A DNA stretch of 64,000 nt. Source: Lacinutrix sp. C3R15. Its GTDB lineage: Bacteria > Bacteroidota > Bacteroidia > Flavobacteriales > Flavobacteriaceae. The position numbers and the translations under genes are program-made. The stretch's first letter is position 1, and the number at the start of each line of letters is the position of its first letter. Location of the stretch: positions 372,001 through 436,000 of the forward strand of contig NZ_JAHKPZ010000015.1 in the NCBI RefSeq assembly GCF_018860825.1. The letters run 5' to 3'. Below, piece by piece: positions 1 to 8,509 of the stretch. The notes below the pieces were generated by a model that searched no databases, was not told the origin of the DNA, and saw only the letters and a program-made list of their open reading frames with translations.

Positions 1-90
1 TTCAAAAAAAAGAGCTAGATCTTTTAAAAGATATTCTAAATATTCGCTTCCGTATATGGTAGAAGTACTCGCTATAATAATGTTTTTCAT
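1..90 (-). CDS. pepE: N-terminus of a dipeptidase E-like peptidase (partial, runs off left edge)
   Basis: Reading leftward from the ATG at 90, thirty codons stay open to the window edge and begin MKNIIIASTSTIYGSEYLEY. This resembles the N-terminus of flavobacterial PepE (peptidase family S51, alpha-aspartyl dipeptidase), which starts with a short beta strand followed by a STST-like turn and a YLEYLL helix. Only this first part is visible; the catalytic Ser and the GxSAG region lie outside. The gene is divergent from the gene at 238. The assignment rests on recalled family resemblance over 30 residues, so it is only moderately sure. Confidence 0.55.
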   Translation of the reverse strand, partial: MKNIIIASTSTIYGSEYLEYLLKDLALFFE

Positions 91-97
91 GGTAGTT

Positions 98-113
98 TTT
101 CTAGGCCTAGAAA
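98..113. promoter_or_regulatory. 16-bp perfect palindrome in a divergent intergenic region
   Basis: TTTCTAGGCCTAGAAA is a perfect palindrome that starts 8 bp upstream of the leftward pepE-like start codon, inside the divergent region before the gene at 238. Its position suggests an operator or a structure at the 5' end of the pepE transcript. No regulator is identified. A chance palindrome cannot be excluded. Confidence 0.3.
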
Positions 114-237
114 TCTTTTTAATTCAATTAATTTGTTGTAAATTTAAGTAATAAAGAGTTTTAACAAAAGTTTAATTGGCTCTTGTATGCTCTTTAAGAT
201 TTGAATTCTTTTCTTTAACTTAATAAAACCCTATAAT

Positions 238-1044
238 ATGAAGCATATACTACTAATATTTACTTTTTTATTTTCTATTTCTTATACCGCATTGGGTCAA
301 GCCATAGATAGAATTGAAATTAACGGAAAGGTTATTGTTGAAATTAATGAGGTAGAAGGTTTGGTGGTTTACAATAAAACGGCAAACATGCGTACTTTAA
401 CAGATAGCAGTGGTGCATTTAAAATAAATGTTGCTGTAAATGATGAAATAGAAATATCTGCTTTACAGTTTAAAACATTTATGGTAACTATTACTCCAGA
501 TATTATCTCCTCTAGACAACTTACAGCTTTTTTGGTAGAACGTATTAATAACCTAGATGAGGTGGTTATTTTACCTTTCGGTCTTTCTGGTAACTTGGCT
601 ACAGATTTAAATAAGCTAAAAACGTTTAACTTAGACCTGAATGCTATGTATTCTGATGTTGAAAATATAGAAGAATTTCAATATACAGAACCACAATACG
701 CTGCAGTTGAAAATATGATACTTATAAAAGATAGGTTTTACAATGGTGTAGATTTTGTAAAAATTACTAATTGGTTAATAAAACCAAGATTTAAATCTAA
801 AAATAAAGCTGAAGTACAAGAGCAAAAGTTTTCTAATTTTAATACTTTAATGACTGCTTATACACAAGACTTTATAAGTACAAATTTTGAAATACCTAAA
901 GAAAAAGTAGAAGCCTTTATTGTTTATGCCGAAAAAAATAATACAGATGCAAGCCTTTTAGATACTGGAAAAGATATAGAATTAATAGAATATTTAGTAA
1001 CCCAAAGTCAATTGTTTTTAAATGAAGACAGCAACAAAAATTAA
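238..1044 (+). CDS. Secreted carboxypeptidase-regulatory-like (CarboxypepD_reg-like) domain protein
   Basis: A 268-residue protein with a cleavable signal peptide (about residues 1-20, ending ALGQA). The next 90 or so residues look like a CarboxypepD_reg-like beta-sandwich: an EINGKV-type strand, a GLVVYNKTANMRTLTDSSGAF turn and a LDEVVI motif near residue 104, as in the N-terminal domains of TonB-dependent receptors. Unlike those receptors there is no barrel, so the protein is probably periplasmic or attached to the envelope. The C-terminal half is helical and of no known function. Its 3' end overlaps the next gene by 23 bp, and that gene encodes a paralogue, so the pair arose by tandem duplication and is probably co-transcribed with the DUF6702 and M1 peptidase genes downstream. 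Confidence 0.7.
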   Translation: MKHILLIFTFLFSISYTALGQAIDRIEINGKVIVEINEVEGLVVYNKTANMRTLTDSSGAFKINVAVNDEIEISALQFKTFMVTITPDIISSRQLTAFLVERINNLDEVVILPFGLSGNLATDLNKLKTFNLDLNAMYSDVENIEEFQYTEPQYAAVENMILIKDRFYNGVDFVKITNWLIKPRFKSKNKAEVQEQKFSNFNTLMTAYTQDFISTNFEIPKEKVEAFIVYAEKNNTDASLLDTGKDIELIEYLVTQSQLFLNEDSNKN

Positions 1045-1804
1045 ACTTCTTTTTCTTTTATTTATTGGTTTACAAACCACTTTAGCACAAACCGTAGAGA
1101 TTCATGGTAAAATAGTTTCAGATGCTTTAGATTTAGAAAATATTAATGTCTTTAATACTACTTCTAAAAAAGGAACCATTACAAATGTAAATGGCGAATT
1201 TGTTATTCAAGCCAAACTAAAAGATGTTATAAAAATTTCTGCACTTTTCTTTAAAGAAGTAACCGTAATTATTAATGACGAAATAATTAAAAGTAAAGCA
1301 CTTACTATTTTAGTAAAAGAAGAGGTTAATACACTGGATGAGGTTGTTGTACTTACACATAATTTAACAGGAGAATTAGTTGTAGATGTTGAAAATGCAG
1401 ATTATTTTAAGCCAATACCTATAGATTTTGGTACTATAGATAACTTAGAGTTTGATGATATTAGAATGAATAAACCAGATAATGTTTTTCTTAAAAAAGG
1501 ACAGCTTTATAACGGTTTTGATCCAATTGAAATGCTAAAGCTTTTTGGGGTGAATTTTAAAAAGAAAAAGAAAAAAAATCAAATAGTTTTAGAACGCGAC
1601 TTTACTCCAATTAAAGATATTACAGAGGTGTACTCTCGCGCATTTATTCATGACAATTTTAAAATTCCTTTAGCATCAATAGAATCTTTTTATGCTTTTT
1701 TACAAACAACATCATATGATTATACCTTGCTTCAAAAAGAAAACGAGGTAGAATTATTAGAGTTTTTACTTGCGCAAAGCAAACAGTTTTTAAAAAATAA
1801 TTAA
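1022..1804 (+). CDS. Second CarboxypepD_reg-like domain protein, tandem paralogue
   Basis: A 260-residue paralogue of the preceding gene, with signal peptide (residues 1-22, ending TTLAQT), the same beta-sandwich (IHGKIV, INVFNTTSKKGTITNVNGEF) and the same LDEVVV motif near residue 106. The C-terminal part ends in a helix of similar pattern (LLEFLLAQSKQFLKN against LIEYLVTQSQLFLN in the first copy). A lysine-rich stretch sits near residue 180. The ATG lies inside the last codons of the upstream gene, which points to translational coupling. The function is unknown; an envelope role is inferred from the signal peptide. Confidence 0.7.
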   Translation: MKTATKIKLLFLLFIGLQTTLAQTVEIHGKIVSDALDLENINVFNTTSKKGTITNVNGEFVIQAKLKDVIKISALFFKEVTVIINDEIIKSKALTILVKEEVNTLDEVVVLTHNLTGELVVDVENADYFKPIPIDFGTIDNLEFDDIRMNKPDNVFLKKGQLYNGFDPIEMLKLFGVNFKKKKKKNQIVLERDFTPIKDITEVYSRAFIHDNFKIPLASIESFYAFLQTTSYDYTLLQKENEVELLEFLLAQSKQFLKNN

Positions 1805-1905
1805 AAACCTTTTACTTGCTTTTTTAACTCATTAAAAGAAGGTGTTTATATAATGTTTTTTTTGAAAACCATAAAAGCACTACTTTTACATACAATTATT
1901 TACAA

Positions 1906-2409
1906 ATGAAAAATTTAAAAATAGCCATTTTACTTTTGGTTATACCAGCATTCGCATTTACAGTAGCACACAAATATTATGTTAGTGTTACAAAAATTGC
2001 ATATGTTAAAGAAAAAGAATCTGTTCAAATCATTTCTAGAATTTTTATAGATGATTTTGAAAACCTGCTTCGTAAACGTTATGATGAAAAAATCACGCTA
2101 GCTATTCAGCAAGAACTACCTACCGTAAACATGTACACAGAACGTTACCTTAAAGAAAAATTTCAAATAGCAATTAATGGAAAACCTGCAAAACTTAATT
2201 TTATAGGAAAAGAATATGAAGATGATGTGATGTTATGTTATTTAGAAATAGAAGATGTTAAAGCAATTAATAGTATAGAAATTAGCAATAAAGTATTGCT
2301 GGATTTGTTTCCAGAACAAGAGAATATAATTAGATGCAAAATAAACGGTAAAAACAAAAGCTTTCTTTTAAGAGAAGGAAACCTTAGCCGCTTGTTAAAC
2401 TTTAATTAA
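1906..2409 (+). CDS. DUF6702 family protein
   Basis: A 167-residue protein with an N-terminal hydrophobic segment (residues 4-20) that may be a signal peptide, then a mainly beta domain starting HKYYVSVTKIAYVKEKESVQ. This HKYYVS...I.Y...K.S.QI.SRIF.DDFE pattern is typical of the DUF6702 family, which in Flavobacteriaceae commonly sits directly before an M1 metallopeptidase gene, as it does here with 64 bp between them. The function is not known; a role in the envelope together with the peptidase is inferred from that linkage only. Confidence 0.7.
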   Translation: MKNLKIAILLLVIPAFAFTVAHKYYVSVTKIAYVKEKESVQIISRIFIDDFENLLRKRYDEKITLAIQQELPTVNMYTERYLKEKFQIAINGKPAKLNFIGKEYEDDVMLCYLEIEDVKAINSIEISNKVLLDLFPEQENIIRCKINGKNKSFLLREGNLSRLLNFN

Positions 2410-2473
2410 AAAATGTTAAATACCTTTAAAATTTTACTAATTTAGGCAAGATTTTCTAACAAATTTTTATTCA

Positions 2474-4780
2474 ATGATTAAATTAAAATATCTATTCCTT
2501 TCGGCTGTTTTCCTTTCAGCTGGTGCTTTTGCTCAAGAACAAGAAAGTACAGAAAGACAACAAGGCCACACCAACAACAATAAATTTAAACAACTCTATG
2601 ATGAGTTTTCTACACCAAACATGTATAGAACTGCATCTGGAGCACCAGGATCTGCGTATTACCAACAACAAGCAGATTATAAAATGGATCTAGTATTAGA
2701 TGATACTAATGCAAAACTTTCAGGTTTTGAAACCATTACATACACTAACAATTCACCAGATGTGCTAAAATATCTTTGGGTACAGTTAGATCAAAATATG
2801 AGAGCTAAAGACTCTAAAACACCTTTAATACAAAATGATGCTTCACAACCAGCAGACACTCCAGGTAGTTTTGCAAATAGCTATTTAACAGAACCTTTTG
2901 ATGGTGGTTTTAATATTCAAGAAGTAAAAGACACTAATGGTCGTGATTTACAACACATGATAAATCGTACCATGATGCGTGTAGAACTACCAAAACCATT
3001 AGCAACAGGAGAAAAATTCTCTTTTTCTATAAAATGGTGGTACAATATTAATGACCACGTAAACGGAAGAGGAAGATCTGGTTATGAATATTTTCCTGAA
3101 GACGATAACAGAGCTTATGTAATAGCACAGTTTTACCCAAGAATGGCTGTGTATAATGATGTAGAAGGTTGGCAAAACTCACAATTCTGGGGAAGAGACG
3201 AGTTTGCACTTCCTTTCGGAAACTTTGAAGTAAACATTACTGTTCCTGCAGACCATATATTAGATGGTACTGGGAAACTTACAAACAGAAAAGAAGTTTA
3301 TACTAAAGAAATGTTGAAACGTTATGAACAAGCTAAAAAATCTTATGATGAGCCTGTTGTAATTGTAACGCAAGACGAAGCAATAGCTAAATTAAAAACA
3401 AAATCTACCCAAACTAAAACGTGGAAATTATACGCAGAAAACGTACGTGATTTTGGTTTTGCAACTTCAAGAAGATATATCTGGGACATGATGAGTGTTA
3501 AGATTGGAGATAAAGATGTTATGGCTGTTTCTATGTACGGAAAAGAAGGAAACCCACTTTGGGAAGATTGGTCTACAAAAGCGGTAGCAAGTACCTTAAA
3601 ATCTTATTCACGTATGACTTTTGATTACCCATACCACAAAGCAATTTCTGTTCATGCCAAACAACAAGGTATGGAATACCCAATGATTTGCTGGAACTAT
3701 GGTCGTCCAGATGCAGAAGGTAATTATAGCGATAGAACTAAATTTGGAATGATGTCTGTAATTATTCATGAAGTTGGACATAACTTCTTTCCTATGATTG
3801 TAAATAGTGATGAAAGACAATGGACATGGATGGACGAAGGTTTAAATACCTTTGTACAATATGTAGCAGAACAAGATTTTGGAAAATGGTATCCAGACGC
3901 ATTATCAGAAGGGCAAACAGCATACCCTTCACGTCGTGGTCCTGCAGCAAAAATTGTAAATTATATGGGAGGAAATCAAGATTTTATTGCTCCAATCATG
4001 ACCAAAGGATTAAATACCTACCAATTTGGAAACAATGCTTATGGTAAACCAGGAACTGCACTTAATATATTAAGAGAAACAGTAATGGGACCAGAATTAT
4101 TTGATTATGCTTTTAAAGAATACGCAAACCGTTGGATGTTTAAACACCCAACACCAGAAGATTTCTTTAGAACCATGGAAGATGCCTCTGCATTTGATTT
4201 AGATTGGTACTGGAGAGGATGGTTCTATACCACAGATTATGTTGATATAGGTGTTAAAGAAGTGAAAAAGTACTACGTTTCTAATGAGCCAAATGCAGAA
4301 GTTAAAAAAATTGCTGAGCAAAGAGGTATGAAATTAAGTGATTTACCACCTTTAGTGTTTTTTGTAGAAGAAGGAAGCGAAGATTTTAATGAAAACCTAA
4401 AAGGAAAATCTGCTTTAGAAAATTCTGCAACATTAAATGAATATATTATGGATAATTTTACTCCTGAAGAAAGAGCTAAAATTAAAGAACCAAAATATTT
4501 TTACAACATAACATTTGAAAAACCAGGAGGACTTGTAATGCCTATTATTGTTGAATATACCTATGCCGATGGTACTTCAGATACAATTACATATCCTGCA
4601 CAAATATGGCGATTAAATGATAAGGAAGTTAGTAAAGTTCTAGCTTCAGAAAAAGAACTAGTATCTATTCAAGTAGATCCTAATTTAGAGACAGCAGATG
4701 TAGATACATCAAATAATGCTTGGCCTAAAGAAGTAAAAGAAAGCCAGTTTGACAACTTTAAAAAAGAAGTTAAAAACTAG
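2474..4780 (+). CDS. M1 family zinc metallopeptidase (secreted)
   Basis: A 768-residue protein with a signal peptide (residues 1-20, ending AGAFA). The zinc-binding signature of gluzincins is seen as HEVGH at about residues 432-436, followed after the usual spacing by the third ligand Glu in WMDEGLNTF. The exopeptidase motif that is GAMEN in classical aminopeptidases is replaced by a GMEYP-type sequence near residue 399, as in the cold-active and Bacteroidota M1-like peptidases. The beta-rich N-terminal domain before residue 300 fits the M1 saddle domain. It would cleave peptides in the periplasm or outside the cell. It is the last gene of the left-end run and is followed by a strong terminator. 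Confidence 0.85.
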   Translation: MIKLKYLFLSAVFLSAGAFAQEQESTERQQGHTNNNKFKQLYDEFSTPNMYRTASGAPGSAYYQQQADYKMDLVLDDTNAKLSGFETITYTNNSPDVLKYLWVQLDQNMRAKDSKTPLIQNDASQPADTPGSFANSYLTEPFDGGFNIQEVKDTNGRDLQHMINRTMMRVELPKPLATGEKFSFSIKWWYNINDHVNGRGRSGYEYFPEDDNRAYVIAQFYPRMAVYNDVEGWQNSQFWGRDEFALPFGNFEVNITVPADHILDGTGKLTNRKEVYTKEMLKRYEQAKKSYDEPVVIVTQDEAIAKLKTKSTQTKTWKLYAENVRDFGFATSRRYIWDMMSVKIGDKDVMAVSMYGKEGNPLWEDWSTKAVASTLKSYSRMTFDYPYHKAISVHAKQQGMEYPMICWNYGRPDAEGNYSDRTKFGMMSVIIHEVGHNFFPMIVNSDERQWTWMDEGLNTFVQYVAEQDFGKWYPDALSEGQTAYPSRRGPAAKIVNYMGGNQDFIAPIMTKGLNTYQFGNNAYGKPGTALNILRETVMGPELFDYAFKEYANRWMFKHPTPEDFFRTMEDASAFDLDWYWRGWFYTTDYVDIGVKEVKKYYVSNEPNAEVKKIAEQRGMKLSDLPPLVFFVEEGSEDFNENLKGKSALENSATLNEYIMDNFTPEERAKIKEPKYFYNITFEKPGGLVMPIIVEYTYADGTSDTITYPAQIWRLNDKEVSKVLASEKELVSIQVDPNLETADVDTSNNAWPKEVKESQFDNFKKEVKN

Positions 4781-4798
4781 TTTTTAAAAAAATATTTT

Positions 4799-4830
4799 AA
4801 AAAAGCCGACTATTAATAGTCGGCTTTTTT
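4799..4830 (+). terminator. Rho-independent terminator after the M1 peptidase gene
   Basis: A perfect 14-bp stem (AAAAAAGCCGACTA / TAGTCGGCTTTTTT) with a 4-base loop, ending in a T run. It lies 18 bp after the peptidase stop codon, before the tatA promoter. Confidence 0.85.
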
Positions 4831-4851
4831 AATTTGTATTAAACAACTCAC

Positions 4852-4859
4852 TATATTTG
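4852..4859 (+). promoter_or_regulatory. -7 promoter box of tatA, leaderless arrangement
   Basis: TATATTTG matches the Bacteroidota -7 consensus TAnnTTTG. A TTG 15 bp upstream (4834-4836) may act as the -33 element, at a shorter than usual spacing. The expected transcription start falls at or next to the GTG start codon at 4864, so the mRNA may have no leader. Confidence 0.5.
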
Positions 4860-4863
4860 CATT

Positions 4864-5151
4864 GTGATACTAAAAACAACATTTTTATTTATAAGTAGCC
4901 CAGAAATTGTATTGATACTATTTGTGGTGGTTATGGTATTTGGCGCAGACAAAATACCAGAAATAGCCAAAGGTTTAGGTAAAGGTATGCGTACGCTTAA
5001 AAATGCAACCAATGATATTAAGCATGAAATAACCAAAAGTGCAGAAAGTCATGGCATAGATAGCAGTATAACTAAAGATGTAGATGAAGAACTTAAAAAA
5101 GTAAAAGACGATTTAGAAGACTTTACTGGTTCTGTACGCCGAAAGTTATAG
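4864..5151 (+). CDS. tatA: Sec-independent (twin-arginine) translocase subunit TatA/TatE
   Basis: A 95-residue protein with GTG start. It has one N-terminal membrane segment (about residues 13-26, IVLILFVVVMVFG), the hinge and amphipathic helix characteristic of TatA (GADKIPEIAKGLGKGMRTLKN), and a charged cytoplasmic tail. TatA oligomerises at the TatBC receptor to carry folded proteins across the inner membrane. The Bacteroidota version has the FGADKIPE signature seen here. No tatC lies nearby. The start is supported by family alignment and sits only five bases after a good -7 box. The gene is monocistronic: a terminator precedes it and hairpins follow it. Confidence 0.9.
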   Translation: MILKTTFLFISSPEIVLILFVVVMVFGADKIPEIAKGLGKGMRTLKNATNDIKHEITKSAESHGIDSSITKDVDEELKKVKDDLEDFTGSVRRKL

Positions 5152-5485
5152 GTTAAAAGCCTAACCAAAAAAATAGGTATAATATCTCTCTCATACCTAA
5201 AAAGGCACAGAAATCAATGTTTCAAAAACTTTGTGGCAAGTAGTAATAGGCCTAAACACTTATTAATTAAGTTAATACTATAAAAAATAGTATCAAATAC
5301 TCCTGTTTTTTATAATTAAAAATAATTTCAATACTCATAGCTGTAATATACAAGTAAGCCCTTTACTTGTGGTGTTTTTTTGTTTTTATTTTAACAGTTT
5401 TTATATTTTTTATATGTAAAAACATGTATTTAAATAGTTGGTTTTAAACTATTTGTGGCGTTAATATTTTGTTCTTACTTTCATT
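5152..5485. other. Intergenic region rich in hairpins, possible small RNA
   Basis: No convincing protein-coding gene. Visible structures are GGTTA/TAACC around the tatA stop codon, AGGTAT/ATACCT (5175-5198), a perfect 7-bp stem ATACTAT/ATAGTAT with a five-A loop (5275-5293), and a terminator at 5350-5381 pointing right with no gene ahead of it other than tatA. Either tatA has a long 3' UTR or a short RNA is made here. I see no convincing internal promoter. Confidence 0.3.
5350..5381 (+). terminator. Rho-independent terminator
   Basis: An 8-bp stem ACAAGTAA/TTACTTGT with a 5-base loop, followed by GGTG and seven T. It ends transcripts running right from tatA or from an unannotated RNA in the gap. 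Confidence 0.6.
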
Positions 5486-5489
5486 TTGC

Positions 5490-5497
5490 TATATTTG
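5490..5497 (+). promoter_or_regulatory. -7 promoter box before the hybrid kinase
   Basis: TATATTTG, with TTTTG ending at 5471 and 18 bp between the two elements: a near-ideal match to TTG-N17-23-TAnnTTTG. It covers the first possible TTG start codons at 5486 and 5495, which argues that translation starts downstream. Confidence 0.6.
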
Positions 5498-5518
5498 AAC
5501 AACCCAAATTATCAAAAA

Positions 5519-7777
5519 TTGAAAAATTACCTACATATATTTTTCTACTTTTTAGTTATATCTAATTTATTCAGTCAGAATGAAAGAGATATTATTAGCA
5601 AAATTGACAGTTTAAATACTATTGGAATAGAATTGTTTGATACAAATAAAATCATGCAATCCATGAGTTATTTAAATGAAGCTATAAAATTATCAGACTC
5701 TATAGGTGATAATTATGGTAAAGCTATGGCTAATATTACTGTTGGTAGTATTAGTAGAAAGATGAATGAAAATTCAGATGCAGAGAAATCTTTTTTAAAA
5801 GCATTAGAAGCAGCAAAACAAATTAATGAAAACTACTTAATAGCAAGTGTTTATCTAAATATAGGTGAAGTGTATTCAAAAGGCTATCATAAAAGAGATG
5901 AGGCCATGAAATATTTTCAAAAAGCGTTACAATTTGCAGAAAATATAGATGTAATAACAAATACTTCTGAAAAAGAAAAAACACATATACTTTCAAGTGC
6001 TCTTTTAAATATAAGTTCTATTTATTTAGATTATAACAAACCAGATGAGGCTTTTACATTAATGTTAAGAGCTAAAACCTTGCAAGAAGCTGTAGTGATT
6101 TCTCCATTGGTAGAAAGCCAAATGATATTTATGTTTGGTAAATATTATTCGCAAAAAAAGGCATATTATAACTCTATTATAAACTTTGATAAAGCTTTAT
6201 TGATTTTAAATAAGTTAAACCAAAATAGTAGTCAAAGAAATTTATTGATTTCTAATATATACAAAGAATATGCTACTTCTTTAGCAAGCTTAAATAAAAA
6301 TGATAAAGCATATGCTGCCTTATTAAAACACAATGAGTATAGAGAAAAAGTAATTAATGAAGAGAAAATAAAGCAATCTAATCATGCTAAAGTAATTTTT
6401 GATATAGAAGATTACAAACGCAATGCTACAGAAGCTAACAAAGAAAAAGACGTACTAGTTAAAGTAACAGAAAAAACACAAAAAGCAAATACTATTTTTT
6501 TGGTTGCATTAGTGTTTTTAGTAATTAGCTTAGTAGCGTTATTTATAAATTATCTGTCCAAGAGAGAGTTAAGTTCTATCTTACAAGTAAGAAATCAACA
6601 ATTAGAAAAAGCTAAAAATGAAGCAGAAAAGGTGTCTAAGTTAAAATCTGGTTTTATCTCTAACGTAAGCCATGAGTTAAGGACTCCTTTGTATGGTGTG
6701 GTTGGTTTAACTTCTTTATTACTAGAAAATAATGACTTAAATATTCAAGATCAAAAATATTTAAAGTCCTTAAAATATTCTGGAGACTATCTTTTAAATT
6801 TAATTAATGACGTATTACAAATAGGTAAAATTGAATCTAAAAAAATTGAGTTACAAGATCATTCTTTAAACTTAAAGCAAATGGTTATTAATATAACCGA
6901 TTCTTTTGAATATCAATTAGAAGAAACAGCAAACAGATTGCACTTAGAATACGACAATAAAATACCAGAATACATTTTTGCAGATAATATTCGCTTAAGC
7001 CAAATACTTATTAATCTATTAGGTAACAGCTTGAAGTTTACAAATAAAGGTAATGTATGGCTTAAATTAATTTTATTAAAACAAAATAAAGACTTAGCCA
7101 GTATACGCTTTGAGATTATTGATGATGGACCAGGAATACCACAAGAAAAACAGAAAATAATTTTCGATAATTTTTCGCAATTAGATAGAAATCATAACGA
7201 AAACTATCAAGGTACAGGATTAGGACTCTCTATAGCAAAAAACTTAGTAGGTTTATTTAAAAGTAAAATAGAGTTAAAAAGTGATGAAGGTTTAGGTTCT
7301 AAATTTTCCTTTAATATCACCTTTAAAGTAGATAAAGACGCTAAAGCTAAAGTAGCTAAAAAGTCTTACAAACAAAGGTTAGTAGAAAATCAAGGAAAAA
7401 GAATCTTAATAGTAGAGGATAATAAAATTAATCAAATTGTAACCCAAAACATTCTTAAAAAAGAAAGCTTTATTAGTGATGTGGTTGATAACGGACATTT
7501 AGCATTAGTTGCTATTGAAGAAAATGAATATGATTTAATACTTATGGATTTAAATATGCCTGTTATGGATGGTTTTCAGGCAACTAAAGAAATAAGAAAA
7601 TCGAATAAAACAATACCAATAATTGCTTTAACAGCATCAAATATAGAAGAGGTAAAAGAAAATGTATTTGCTTCTGGTTTTAATGATATTATTATGAAAC
7701 CTTATGACGATTATGAATTTTTTCAAAGCATTATAAAAAACATTAGTCAGTCAATTCCTGAAAAAGCTTTAGCTTAA
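5519..7777 (+). CDS. TPR-containing hybrid sensor histidine kinase/response regulator
   Basis: A protein of about 752 residues. From the N-terminus: signal peptide (ending NLFSQ), a tetratricopeptide sensor region of roughly 270 residues, one membrane segment (TIFLVALVFLVISLVALFI), a HisKA domain with phospho-acceptor His in SHELRTPLYG (codon at 6671), a HATPase_c domain with NLLGNSLKFT, DDGPGIP and GTGLGLSIAK boxes, and a C-terminal receiver domain with acidic pair VEDN, acceptor Asp in LMDLNMPVMDG (codon at 7547) and Lys in MKPYD. The TPR part would sense in the periplasm. Start: the upstream TTG codons lie inside the -7 box, so TTG 5519 (MKNYLHIFF) is preferred. A paralogue of the same plan lies at 22388-24619. 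No output regulator is adjacent; it converges on the next gene with a gap of 3 bp. Confidence 0.9.
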   Translation: MKNYLHIFFYFLVISNLFSQNERDIISKIDSLNTIGIELFDTNKIMQSMSYLNEAIKLSDSIGDNYGKAMANITVGSISRKMNENSDAEKSFLKALEAAKQINENYLIASVYLNIGEVYSKGYHKRDEAMKYFQKALQFAENIDVITNTSEKEKTHILSSALLNISSIYLDYNKPDEAFTLMLRAKTLQEAVVISPLVESQMIFMFGKYYSQKKAYYNSIINFDKALLILNKLNQNSSQRNLLISNIYKEYATSLASLNKNDKAYAALLKHNEYREKVINEEKIKQSNHAKVIFDIEDYKRNATEANKEKDVLVKVTEKTQKANTIFLVALVFLVISLVALFINYLSKRELSSILQVRNQQLEKAKNEAEKVSKLKSGFISNVSHELRTPLYGVVGLTSLLLENNDLNIQDQKYLKSLKYSGDYLLNLINDVLQIGKIESKKIELQDHSLNLKQMVINITDSFEYQLEETANRLHLEYDNKIPEYIFADNIRLSQILINLLGNSLKFTNKGNVWLKLILLKQNKDLASIRFEIIDDGPGIPQEKQKIIFDNFSQLDRNHNENYQGTGLGLSIAKNLVGLFKSKIELKSDEGLGSKFSFNITFKVDKDAKAKVAKKSYKQRLVENQGKRILIVEDNKINQIVTQNILKKESFISDVVDNGHLALVAIEENEYDLILMDLNMPVMDGFQATKEIRKSNKTIPIIALTASNIEEVKENVFASGFNDIIMKPYDDYEFFQSIIKNISQSIPEKALA

Positions 7778-7780
7778 GTG

Positions 7781-8422
7781 TTATTTCTTTCTACTAATAG
7801 TTAATCCATCTCTAATAGGTAATAATACCGTTTCTATTCTATCATCATTTTTTAAAAGCGTATTAAACTCTAAAACAGCTTTGGTTGAGGTATCTTTATC
7901 ATTTAAGGGCTCTATCACTTTTCCGTGCCATAATACGTTATCAGAAAGTATAATGCCGCCAGGTTTTAGCTTATTTATAATTAAATGAAAATAATTGACA
8001 TAATTAGGCTTGTCTGCATCAATAAATACTAGATCAAAAGTTTTATCTAATTTTGGTAGTATATCTATAGCACTTCCTAGGTGTTGATGAATTTGTGTTC
8101 CATAACCAGATTTGTCAAAATACTTACGCTGAAAATCTTCTAACTCTTCATTTATGTCAATAGTATGAATTTCACCTGCTGCCTGTAAACCTTCTGCTAA
8201 ACACAATGTAGCATAGCCTGTAAAAGTTCCTAATTCTAAAATAGATTTTGGTCTTATTAATTTAGAAATCATACTCAATACACGACCTTGGTAAGGTCCA
8301 GAAAGCATAATAGGTTGTAGTATTTTTTGGTAGGTTTCACGTGTAAGTTGTTGTAACAATTCAGGTTCTTCTTGGCTGTGTGCAACCACGTATTCGTCTA
8401 ATTTTTCAGGTAAAAAGTACAT
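7781..8422 (-). CDS. SAM-dependent O-methyltransferase (family 3 / TrmR-like)
   Basis: A 213-residue class I methyltransferase with SAM motif I ILELGTFTGYATLCLAEGL, motif II HTIDIN and the metal-binding DLVFIDADKPNYVNYF and LSDNVLWHG motifs of the cation-dependent O-methyltransferases (catechol and caffeoyl-CoA type). Proteins of this group methylate small catechols or, as TrmR, the 5-hydroxyuridine of tRNA; the sequence alone does not decide between them. It lies directly downstream of the kynurenine cluster on the same strand, separated by a repeat element. Methylation of a hydroxylated pathway compound such as 3-hydroxyanthranilate is an open possibility but is not shown. Confidence 0.85.
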   Translation of the reverse strand: MYFLPEKLDEYVVAHSQEEPELLQQLTRETYQKILQPIMLSGPYQGRVLSMISKLIRPKSILELGTFTGYATLCLAEGLQAAGEIHTIDINEELEDFQRKYFDKSGYGTQIHQHLGSAIDILPKLDKTFDLVFIDADKPNYVNYFHLIINKLKPGGIILSDNVLWHGKVIEPLNDKDTSTKAVLEFNTLLKNDDRIETVLLPIRDGLTISRKK

Positions 8423-8432
8423 TGCTTTATTT

Positions 8433-8503
8433 GGTCGAGCGCAGTCGAGCCATTTTTTAATATAATCTAAATAATAAACCTCTCGACTGCGCTCGAGGAG
8501 ACC
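8433..8503. repeat. Inverted-repeat element with TCGAGCGCAGTCGAG arms
   Basis: Two perfect 15-bp arms, TCGAGCGCAGTCGAG (8435-8449) and CTCGACTGCGCTCGA (8482-8496), are separated by 32 AT-rich bases. GGTC precedes the left arm and GAGACC follows the right. It fills the gap between the O-methyltransferase and ACMSD genes. A decayed right arm recurs at 11422-11444. The shape is that of a small non-autonomous REPIN or MITE-like element. Confidence 0.7.
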
Positions 8504-8509
8504 TTGTTT

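Noticed and set aside
3820-4047. 75-codon open frame inside the M1 peptidase gene
   Set aside because: Shadow of the peptidase coding frame; the peptidase frame is continuous with zinc ligands across this region.
8433-8503. tRNA-like cloverleaf suggested by the TCGAG arms
   Set aside because: Only two arms pair with a 32-base AT loop; there is no T-loop, anticodon arm or acceptor stem.
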